This document shows positions 19,321 to 29,712 of a stretch of DNA of 64,000 bases, one piece after another. The stretch's first letter is position 1; every line of letters begins with the position of its first letter. The stretch spans positions 4,187,001 to 4,251,000 of the forward strand of contig NZ_JAUSYQ010000002.1 in assembly GCF_030816965.1 (NCBI RefSeq), written 5' to 3'. The notes beneath the pieces were generated by a model. That model had not been told where the DNA came from and searched no databases. It saw nothing but the letters and a program-made list of their open reading frames with translations. Both the position numbers and the translations under genes were made by a program. Source of the stretch: Streptomyces canus. GTDB taxonomy: Bacteria > Actinomycetota > Actinomycetes > Streptomycetales > Streptomycetaceae.

Positions 19321-20115
19321 ATGCGTCGTACCGCACTTGCCGCTCTCTGCATCGCCGCCGCGGCCACCGCAGGACTCACCGGCTGCCAGCCGGGCCAGGA
19401 CAAGGCGGACAGCGGGACGAGCGCGTCCAGCGCATCCGCCGAGCCGGGCAAGTCGGCCGCGAAGAAGGAACCGTTCGCCGGGCTGACCGGCGGCGAGATA
19501 GCCGACCGGGCCACAAAGGCCACGACCGGCGCCTCTTCGCTGCGGATGAAGGGCGCCATCCCCGACGACGAGAGCGGCGGCACCATCAGCCTCGACGTCC
19601 TCCTGAACAAGAAGGGCGAGTGCGCCGGCACCATCGGCATGGGCGGCAAGGGCAAGGCCGAGCTGATCAAGACAGGCGACATCGTGTACATGAAGTTCGA
19701 CGAGGCGCTCCTGCGTGAGCAGAGCGAGGGTGAGTCGAAGACGGACACCGACGCGGCCGTGGCCATGCTGGCCGGCAAGTGGACCAAGACGAAGGCGACG
19801 GGTGAGGACGCCAAGGAGTTCGAGGGCTTCTGCAACCTGGGTGCGGTGCTCGACGGCGCCGAGGACAGCAACTCCGACGCGAGCCGCGGCAGCACGGCCA
19901 CCGTCGACGGGGCACCCGCGATCACCCTGCACGAGAAGGACGGCAAGGACCGCTACACGCTGTACGTCGCCACCGAGGGCAAGCCGTATCTGCTGCGGGT
20001 CGACAGCACGGCCGGAGCGGACCAGGGGTCCGTCACCTTCAGCGACTTCGACGAACCGGTCCCGGCGAACAAGCCGGCCGGCGAGATCCTGGACCTGGAC
20101 GCCCTGGGCGGCTGA
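19321..20115 (+). CDS. LprG/LppX-like lipoprotein
   Basis: A 264-residue lipoprotein with signal peptide and lipobox LTGC (lipidated Cys22), then a Ser/Ala-rich spacer. A body of alternating strands follows (SLRMKGAIPD, GTIGMGGKGKAELIKTGDIVYMKF). This is the pattern of the mycobacterial LppX/LprG fold, whose members carry lipids or lipoglycans across the cell envelope. The assignment is by pattern, not by an identified motif. AAGGAA precedes the ATG. Runs in the same direction as the duplicated-domain protein and may share its transcript. Confidence 0.8.
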   Translation: MRRTALAALCIAAAATAGLTGCQPGQDKADSGTSASSASAEPGKSAAKKEPFAGLTGGEIADRATKATTGASSLRMKGAIPDDESGGTISLDVLLNKKGECAGTIGMGGKGKAELIKTGDIVYMKFDEALLREQSEGESKTDTDAAVAMLAGKWTKTKATGEDAKEFEGFCNLGAVLDGAEDSNSDASRGSTATVDGAPAITLHEKDGKDRYTLYVATEGKPYLLRVDSTAGADQGSVTFSDFDEPVPANKPAGEILDLDALGG

Positions 20116-20181
20116 GCCACCGGGGCCGTACGCGGCATGCCGGGACGCGGCGCACCAGGACGCGCCAAGGACGCGGCACGC

Positions 20182-20925
20182 TCAAAGGGCGTGCCGCATC
20201 CACACGTTGGGCTCGACGTACACCGCGTACCCGCGCTCCGGCTCGCACCGCACCGGCACCAGCGCCCCGGGCACCTCGATGTCGCCCTGGGTGTCGAAGG
20301 GCAGTCCGGTCCAGCGGCGCCACTGCTCCAGCGAGCCGGACACCGTCATGGAGGCCGGCGCCACCGCGTGGACGACACCGCCGGCCCGGGCGTGGACGCG
20401 CAGCCAGGGGTCGTACGGCAGACCGTCGGGACGTACCCGGTAGGCGTACTCCTGGATCGGCGTGTGCGGTTCCAGGTGCTTGGCGCTGGGGCGGACCGGC
20501 GCGACGACCTCGCTGAAGCCGTGGGCGCGGGCGTTGTCACGCATCGCCGAGAGCATCCGGGCGGACAGGCCGTGACCCTGGAGGCGCGGGTCGACGACGA
20601 CCGAGATCGCGCTGACCGTGTCGGGCCGTACGCCACGACGCAGATCCTCGAACGCCCACACGAGCACCTCGTCCCAGCCCCGCGCGGGCAGTTCACCGCG
20701 GTCCTCGGCGTGGAGGGCGAACGGGACGCTGTGGGCGCGCGCGACGATCTCGCCCCGCTCGTCCTCGGCGAACAGCACGTGCTCGGGGAGCTCGCCGGAG
20801 ATCCGTCCGTAGTGGGCGTTGCCCACGGGGTCCTCGGTCACGAACTCCGGCCAGCTGTTGGCCATGCCGAGAACACGCTCCCGCATCTCGGGACGTTCGG
20901 CGAGACTCGACACCTTCAGCTCCAT
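20182..20925 (-). CDS. GNAT-superfamily acetyltransferase-like protein
   Basis: A 247-residue cytoplasmic protein with a GNAT core. The acetyl-CoA loop is seen as VVDPRLQGHGLSARML (about residues 110-125), a variant of the usual R/Q-x-x-G-x-G/A. The N-terminal region carries ENDERGEIVAR-like strand pairs. Substrate unknown. It stands alone, convergent with the lipoprotein gene (66 bases between stops). Confidence 0.8.
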   Translation of the reverse strand: MELKVSSLAERPEMRERVLGMANSWPEFVTEDPVGNAHYGRISGELPEHVLFAEDERGEIVARAHSVPFALHAEDRGELPARGWDEVLVWAFEDLRRGVRPDTVSAISVVVDPRLQGHGLSARMLSAMRDNARAHGFSEVVAPVRPSAKHLEPHTPIQEYAYRVRPDGLPYDPWLRVHARAGGVVHAVAPASMTVSGSLEQWRRWTGLPFDTQGDIEVPGALVPVRCEPERGYAVYVEPNVWMRHAL

Positions 20926-21052
20926 GCGGTCACCGTAGGGGCGGACCCGCCCACCGGAAAGCGCATTTCCGCCCGCCCCGGCCCACGACCGCTCGGCGAA
21001 AGCCCTGGAGACCCAGCCCGCGAGCCCTGAGGCCTACGGCCGACGCGAGTCC

Positions 21053-21775
21053 TCAGTCCGCGTGGAACCGCGGCGGCGCCGCCGTCGGATTGCCGCCTGC
21101 CGGGAGCTTCTGGCCCGGGCAGCCCGAGAGGACCTTCTCCATCGCGGACTTCTCGGCGGCCGTTACCCACAGGTCGTACTTCTTCTTCACGGCGACCTGG
21201 GCGGCCACATACGTGCACCGGTACGCCTTGTTCGGCGGGAGCCAGGTCGCCGTGTCACCGTCCCCCTTGGAACGGTTGGTGCTCGCGTCGACGGCGAGGA
21301 GGTTGAGGGGGTCGTTGGCAAGAGCTATCCGCTTGCTGGGCTCCCAGTACTTGGCCCCCTTCTGCCAGGCGTCGGAGAGCGCGACCACGTGGTCGATGTC
21401 GACCTGGCTGCGACCACGCCGGTAGGTCACCTCCTTGCCCGAGTACGGGTCCGACTCGAGCACGCCGTAGGACACCTTGCAGTCCCCCCGGGTGAACTTC
21501 ACGTCCTCCAGATCGCGTTTGAGTATGTCGTCGCGGGTGTCGCAGTCGTTCGAGTCCGTGTCCGCCCACGCGGTGCCGAACCTGTCGCGCTCGTAACCCG
21601 TTTTGGGCGCCCGCCCCTTCACGGTGAGCGACTCGGCGGCGGTGAGGGCCGCGCCCGAACCGCCCGCACCCCCGGTTTCCTCCGGCCCGCCGGACCCTGT
21701 GGTCGTCTCCGCCTTGCACCCGGCCACGGCGAACACCAGCACGACGGCGGCCGCGGCCCCGCCCCTCAGACGCAT
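21053..21775 (-). CDS. Secreted HNH/DUF1524-type endonuclease lipoprotein
   Basis: A 240-residue exported nuclease. It has a signal sequence with lipobox VAGC (Cys20), a Gly/Ser-rich spacer, then the catalytic core with DIDHVVALSDAW and NDPLNLLAVDASTNRSKGD. This is the HNH arrangement (His, Asn, Asn/Asp) of the DUF1524/GmrSD_C family. Streptomyces release such nucleases, possibly for scavenging or degrading extracellular DNA. ATG at 21775 (an adjacent upstream GTG is also possible) behind GGGGAGGGG. Confidence 0.85.
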   Translation of the reverse strand: MRLRGGAAAAVVLVFAVAGCKAETTTGSGGPEETGGAGGSGAALTAAESLTVKGRAPKTGYERDRFGTAWADTDSNDCDTRDDILKRDLEDVKFTRGDCKVSYGVLESDPYSGKEVTYRRGRSQVDIDHVVALSDAWQKGAKYWEPSKRIALANDPLNLLAVDASTNRSKGDGDTATWLPPNKAYRCTYVAAQVAVKKKYDLWVTAAEKSAMEKVLSGCPGQKLPAGGNPTAAPPRFHAD

Positions 21776-22082
21776 CACGTGCGCCCCTCCCCTTGCAACC
21801 CGGTCCGGCCCCCGCACGGAGCGCTTTCCCTCGTACGGCGTCACGCACACCGTAACGAGCGGGCGCACCGCCGCATTCAGGAGGTCCAAAGGTCCAGACC
21901 ACACCCCTTCCAAGTAGGCAATGCGGACGTATCGGCCCTATCGTCGTTGCTGAGACGCCATGGATCGCGACAGGCACGAGCAGCCGTATAGCCGAAGACC
22001 CATGGAGGACCGTCCGCGGAGATTCGTCTCCCGCCGGCGGCTTCACGTTCCCGAAGGGGCGTGCGGGCTGCTCACGCCGGGG
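21776..22082. other. Gene-free stretch between nuclease and nucleotidyltransferase
   Basis: About 300 bases with no supported gene. It should hold the promoter of the secreted nuclease on the minus strand. A short direct repeat GGTCCA occurs twice near 21890-21897. I see no strong hairpin, RNA gene or further structure. Confidence 0.4.
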
Positions 22083-22691
22083 TCATTCCGGTGGGTCGGC
22101 AGGCCACGGCAGCACCCTGAGCTCCGGCCATTCCTCCTTCCAGCGCGCGGCCTTGGTCTCGTAGACCGCTCTCGGAGCGAGCACGGGATTGGGCCGGACC
22201 ACGAGGTTGAACACGTCGGACAGACCGTGGGGTGCGTAGACGCGCCACGTCCCGTCGGGTTCCGGCCGCACGCCCAGACAGCAAGTCGTCGCGGCGAAGC
22301 GGTCGATGGCGGACTCGGTGGAGTCGTACGGCGGGCAGGGCACTCCGAACTTCCGCTCGTACCAGAGGTGCACCCGGGCCTCGTTGCGGATCTCCACCTC
22401 GGCCTGCAGGCCTTCGAACACTTCCTGTCCCGCCTTGATGACGGCGTCCTCGGCCTCCCAGGAGAGATCGGTGTCGTCGAAGTAGAAGATGTCGTAGTCC
22501 CTGATGCCCCGAGTGGGGGGCCTCCCGGTGACCACGTTCCACACGGTCTGGAACAGGCAGCCCGCCGTCACGTACCAGCCCGGCAGGTCAAGCGTCGCCG
22601 TCCTGGCCATCACCTCGGTCAGGGTCTCGTTCTGGCCGAGCACGGAACGGAACGCGTCCAGTTGTTCCTCAAGCGGAAGTCGTCCGAGCAT
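22083..22691 (-). CDS. Nucleotidyltransferase-fold family protein (DUF925-like)
   Basis: A 202-residue protein with the nucleotidyltransferase-like fold of the DUF925/NTP_transf_6 family. Visible: WYVTAGCLFQTVWN (about 39-52, helix before the active loop), then GIRDYDIFYFDD (about 62-73) with the paired Asp residues of the metal site, and a later VHLWYERKFG. Family members may adenylate or uridylate small molecules or proteins, but none is well characterised. Monocistronic between the secreted nuclease and the SCO6745-like gene on the same strand. Confidence 0.85.
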   Translation of the reverse strand: MLGRLPLEEQLDAFRSVLGQNETLTEVMARTATLDLPGWYVTAGCLFQTVWNVVTGRPPTRGIRDYDIFYFDDTDLSWEAEDAVIKAGQEVFEGLQAEVEIRNEARVHLWYERKFGVPCPPYDSTESAIDRFAATTCCLGVRPEPDGTWRVYAPHGLSDVFNLVVRPNPVLAPRAVYETKAARWKEEWPELRVLPWPADPPE

Positions 22692-22709
22692 CCGTCCTGA
22701 CTATCACGG

Positions 22710-23624
22710 TCAGACCTTGCCTATGCCCAGGGTCGTCTCCGACGGAAGCAGCCCGGAGGACAGCACCGCGACCCAGAACTCGCCGAGCAGGTCCGCGAGC
22801 CGGGCTGTGTCGGCCGTTCCGAGCAACTGCCATGGTGCGGTGGCGAGTTGGTCGGTGTGGTGTTCCACGCGGTGACGCAGGTCGCGGCCGGCGTCCGTGG
22901 CCTCGCCGTTCTCCTCGAGCAGGCCACGGGCGGTCAGACGCTCGCGCGCGGACTTCCATTGTGTCGCGCTCCAGCCCCGGCTCTCGAAGCGTTCCACGGA
23001 CGCGGCGCCGATCGCGGCGAAGGAGACCAGCGACTCGACCGGGTCGAGGCCGGCCACGAGCAGGGCCGCTATGTGGCCGTCGCCGCGGTGCTCACGCAGG
23101 ATCGTCGCCGCCTGCCACAGCTGGAGGTGAGGGGCCTCGGGCCACTCCAAGGCGGCGTTGGCCGCGGCGAGCGGACGGCCCGCGGTGTTCGCCGCCTCGG
23201 CCACGCGCCGGGCGAGGGCAGCGGCCTCCACCAGCTCGGGACTGTCGACGCGGTCACCGAATATCGCGCGGTAGGCCCCGTCGATCCCCCGCAGCCTCGC
23301 CGCCAGGATCGCGCCGGGCTCGGCGGTCGCCCACGCGGAGTCGATGTGCTCGGCGACCATACGGGGGCTGAAGCTGTAGAAGGCGGACGCCACCTGCTCG
23401 GCGCCCACCCGCCCCAACGGAGCGGCACGCAGGGGGAAGTAGCTCGGCCAGCGCTCCTTCGTGTCGTACCCGAGCGCTGCCGCCTCCTCGAAGACCTCCG
23501 GCGCGTAGTAGAGCACCGCGTGCAGCGGTTCCAGCAGGTGCCAGAGCTGGCGCACGCGGGCCGGCTCCACAGCATGCCCCACCCCGCCGGTCTCCTTCTC
23601 GGTCCTGCCGTCGTGCTTCGACAT
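22710..23624 (-). CDS. SCO6745-family helix-turn-helix-like protein
   Basis: A 304-residue cytoplasmic protein of the actinobacterial SCO6745 family. It is mainly helical, with a winged-helix-like C-terminal half (SATQWKSARERLTARGLLEENGEATDAG). Such genes often lie beside TetR regulators. Function is unknown. The fold hints at DNA or ligand binding. ATG at 23624 with GGGGAGG 6 bases upstream. It is transcribed divergently from a tetR gene, with overlapping promoters in the 118-base gap, so it is the likely target of that repressor. Confidence 0.85.
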   Translation of the reverse strand: MSKHDGRTEKETGGVGHAVEPARVRQLWHLLEPLHAVLYYAPEVFEEAAALGYDTKERWPSYFPLRAAPLGRVGAEQVASAFYSFSPRMVAEHIDSAWATAEPGAILAARLRGIDGAYRAIFGDRVDSPELVEAAALARRVAEAANTAGRPLAAANAALEWPEAPHLQLWQAATILREHRGDGHIAALLVAGLDPVESLVSFAAIGAASVERFESRGWSATQWKSARERLTARGLLEENGEATDAGRDLRHRVEHHTDQLATAPWQLLGTADTARLADLLGEFWVAVLSSGLLPSETTLGIGKV

Positions 23625-23674
23625 GACACGCCTCCCCGTCGTCAGCGAAGTCCCCTCGAGTCCACCCCGGGAAC

Positions 23675-23742
23675 TTGACACTGACTAGATTGCCTGGACG
23701 GCCCAAACTTGTCAATGCCTAGATCGGGCGTACGCTCTGTCC
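23675..23742. promoter_or_regulatory. Overlapping divergent promoters and candidate TetR operator
   Basis: A 14-bp direct repeat, CACTGACTAGATTG (23679-23692) and CAATGCCTAGATCG (23713-23726), matches at 11 of 14 positions. On the minus strand TTGACA (23715-23710), 17 bases, then CAATCT (23692-23687) forms a promoter for the SCO6745-like gene. On the plus strand TTGTCA (23709-23714), 16 bases, then TACGCT (23731-23736) places the tetR start at its ATG, implying a leaderless transcript. Each repeat overlaps a promoter element. Confidence 0.55.
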
Positions 23743-24360
23743 ATGGCATCCGCGGAAACCGACAAGCCGAATCGCCCCCACAAGCAGGACCGCCCCTACC
23801 ACCACGGCGACCTTCGCCGCGCGATCCTCACCGCCGCCCTCGACGTCATCACCGCCGACGGCCCCACCGGGCTGAGCCTGCGTGATCTGGCCCGCCGCGC
23901 CGGTGTCTCGCACGCGGCCCCCGCCCACCACTTCAGGGACCGCACCGGGCTCCTCACAGCGATCGCCGCCGAAGGCTTCGCGCTGCTCGCGGCCGCCCTC
24001 AACGACGCCTCGGACCTCAAGGACGCGGGCGTGCGCTATGTACGCTTCGCCCGCGAACACCCGGCCCACTTCCAGGTGATGTTCGCGCCCGGACAGCTGC
24101 GCGCCGACGACCTCGAACTCACCACGGCCCGCGCCCTGGCCACCGACGCCCTGCGTACCTCGGTCTCAGCCGTACACGCCGAGGACTTCGGCATCGACAG
24201 CCGCCTCGCGGGAGTCGCCGCCTGGTCCCTCGCCCACGGCTTCGCCACGCTGCTCCTCGGCCACAACCTCGACGGCCCGGTCGGCGACCGTGACCCCGAG
24301 GAGGTGTTCCGTACCCTCGCGAGCACGTTGTTCCGTACGCCGTCAACTACCCGTCGCTAA
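23743..24360 (+). CDS. TetR-family regulator, C-terminus altered by IS insertion
   Basis: A 205-residue TetR repressor. The DNA-binding helix-turn-helix lies at about 20-66 (LSLRDLARRAGVSHAAPAHHF). The ligand-binding part resembles the WHG-type C-terminal domain. The last residues (STTRR) and the stop codon lie inside the terminal hairpin of the adjoining TnpB element. The native C-terminus has therefore been replaced by IS sequence, though the repressor is probably still intact. Divergent from the SCO6745-like gene, its probable target. Confidence 0.88.
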   Translation: MASAETDKPNRPHKQDRPYHHGDLRRAILTAALDVITADGPTGLSLRDLARRAGVSHAAPAHHFRDRTGLLTAIAAEGFALLAAALNDASDLKDAGVRYVRFAREHPAHFQVMFAPGQLRADDLELTTARALATDALRTSVSAVHAEDFGIDSRLAGVAAWSLAHGFATLLLGHNLDGPVGDRDPEEVFRTLASTLFRTPSTTRR

Positions 24361-24480
24361 AGCGACGGGCTTGCACAACGGGCATCACTGGTGGTGATGC
24401 TGCGTTTGCGTCCAGCCCCACCCCGGCGCACGTGCTCGGGTGGTGGGGCGGGGGCCGTTGACTGAGCCCCGCGTCGCCAC
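24345..24480 (-). ncRNA. Candidate omegaRNA at tnpB 3' end
   Basis: TnpB guide RNAs derive from the tnpB 3' end and right end of the element (established for ISDra2 and relatives). Here two stable stems occur in that position: GCATCAC...GTGATGC (24382-24400) and CCCGTCGC...GCGACGGG (24350-24369). The guide would then be read out of tetR sequence beyond 24345. Position is by analogy only. Confidence 0.3.
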
Positions 24481-25638
24481 AACTCCCACGCTCTGGCGCG
24501 GATGTTGCGGGAGCCGTTCCGGTCTGCGTGATCAACGAATCCGCAGCTCCGGCACGCGAACCAGGCCTGCGAGACCCGGTTCGCTTTGTCAGTGTGGCCG
24601 CATTCGGCGCAGGTGCGGGAGGTGTACGCCGGATCGACGTGCACCACCGGCACCCCGGCCTTGCGGGACTTGTACGCGATGAAACTGCCGAGCTGGGCGA
24701 AGGACCAGCTGGAGTGGGTGGCCCGTTGGGGCTTGCGAAGCCGTACCCGCTCGCGGATGCCCGTGAGGTCTTCCAGGGCGATTCCGCGACCGGTGCTCCC
24801 CCACTGCCTTAAGGGCGTGGGAGGTGCCCCCAGCCTCGGCCACCACATGTTTCGCGATCTTGTGGTTGATGTCCCGCGCCCGCCGCGCCTCCTTGCGGCG
24901 GCGCTTCCTCAGCCGCCGCTTGGCGGACGGGGTGTTCTTCTTCTGCAGCTTGGTGCGCAGCGCGCGTTCCCGTGCGCGGATGCGGTTGAGTTCCCGTCCG
25001 GCCATGATCTCGCCGTCGGAGGTGGTGGCAATGTTCACGATGCCCAGGTCGATGCCGAGGAAGTCCACCGGATCGATGTTCTGCGGTGCTTCGGGGACCT
25101 CGCAGGTGGCGTTCAGGAACCACATGCCGTCCCGCTCCAGCAGGTCGGACTCGCCTTTGCGGTACAGGGCCAGGGTGGCCAGCTGCTCCGGGGAGGCGGT
25201 GAACGCCACGTCCTTCACCCGCCCGGCAGTCGTCCAGATCGACACCCGGCGATCGGCAATCTGCCAGGACAGCATGCGGTCGTCATAGGACTGCGCGCCC
25301 TGCGGGCGGAAGGCGATCGGTTTCTCCACCGCCCTGCGGTAGCGTTTCGAGCCAGGTTTCCCCAGGTTCCCGGCCTTCAGGTTGGCTTTCAGCGTGGCGT
25401 AGGCGTCGCAGGTCTTCTTGATGACGTGCTGGGCGGCCTGCGCCCCCAGTCCCCAGCGGTCCTTGACCTGGCGGTAGGTGTGCTCGCGCAGCGCGAAGTT
25501 GTTCTTCACGTCCTTCTCGAAGGCCACGCCGCTGGCCCAGGTCGCCGCTTCGTTGCAGGCGCGCAGGGTCGCCTCCAGCGCCGTCCCCTGTACGGGCGTC
25601 GGCAGCAGTCTGACCTGCACCATCAGCTTCACGATCAT
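24357..25638 (-). pseudogene. tnpB: Frameshifted TnpB (RuvC-like, RNA-guided nuclease)
   Basis: TnpB coding sequence in two frames. Frame A (25638 down to about 24835) holds the N-terminal domain and the first RuvC Asp (GIDLGIVN). Frame B (about 24790 to 24357) holds the RuvC Glu (GIALEDL), the zinc finger (CAECG...CRSCG) and the last Asp (DHADRNGSRN). The shift coincides with a palindromic segment at 24792-24831, which gives a net +1 and about 10 extra codons. The D-E-D catalytic triad is thus split, and no single product can be active. Both frames are open across the insert, so loss of one base from a G5 run would restore a full-length, slightly longer TnpB. Confidence 0.85.
24792..24831. 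repeat. 40-bp imperfect palindrome inserted in tnpB
   Basis: GC-rich imperfect palindrome centred on CCTTAAGG (24807-24814), with arms GGTGCTCCCCCACTGCC and GGGCGTGGGAGGTGCC. It interrupts the conserved VAEA...TGRGIALEDL segment of TnpB, where relatives have about two residues. It behaves like a REP- or MITE-type short element. Copy number in the genome is unknown. Confidence 0.6.
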
Positions 25639-25926
25639 CAAACTTACACATGCGTACGACTGCCCACCGTACGTTCGTCGCAGATCACCCGACCGAGTGA
25701 ACACGCCGCCGCATCGACGCAGCACCGGCTGCACCGGACACGAACCCCGGCCGCTTCGCGGCCGAGCACGCAGAAGTGATATCGCGGCGCTCCGCGCCGC
25801 GACCACGAGGATGCGATTCCTCCCAGGGCTGAAGCCCTGGGGTTCCTCGCAAGAATCCGCTGAACTCACCCGGTGGCGCGAGCGCGGCTCACACCGCCGA
25901 GGTCACCCGGCCACGGTCCCCCGCCG

Positions 25927-29457
<3,531 letters not shown>

Positions 29458-29650
29458 TCTGGGCGGCTTTCGTCCGGGGGCTTTCTGGGGGTGGGCAACG
29501 CGAAGGGCCCGACACAACGAAGGGCCGGGGGTTCTCCAGCCTACGACGGCCTCGGCCCGGCCGTCGGAGCCTGTGGACAACCCCGCCTCGCCCACGGTCG
29601 CCTGTGGACAGCGAAGCGCCCGCAAGCTGCTCCCCTTGGACAACGAAGAA

Positions 29651-29690
29651 CCCGGCGCCGAGAAGTCCCCCATGACTTCTCGGCGCCGGG
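29651..29690. terminator. Terminator of the ABC transporter operon
   Basis: Perfect 17-bp arms CCCGGCGCCGAGAAGTC and complement with a 6-base loop, 23 bases past the permease stop and upstream of mfd on the same strand. A strong hairpin, symmetric for both directions. Confidence 0.85.
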
Positions 29691-29712
29691 CGTTCCCCCG
29701 TCTCCAGGGTGG

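Larger units (their letters stand above)
24340..25865 (-). mobile_element. IS605-superfamily, TnpB-only element
   Basis: The element is bounded by hairpin ends. At the tnpB 3' side is CCCGTCGC with TAAA loop (24350-24369). At the 5' side is a CCCAGGGCT...AGCCCTGGG hairpin (25822-25841), plus further stems at 25749-25764 and 25783-25801. It encodes only tnpB, with no tnpA, so it is a non-autonomous or IS1341-type copy. One end lies in the 3' end of tetR and the other about 60 bases past the mfd stop. Exact ends are uncertain because this family makes no target duplication or terminal inverted repeat. Confidence 0.65.

Noticed and set aside
24340..25865. Intact autonomous transposon
   Set aside because: There is no tnpA and tnpB is frameshifted, so it cannot move by itself as read.
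18515..25870. Prophage or integrative element
   Set aside because: No integrase, tRNA attachment site, phage or conjugation gene is present. It is a patch of small accessory genes plus one IS.
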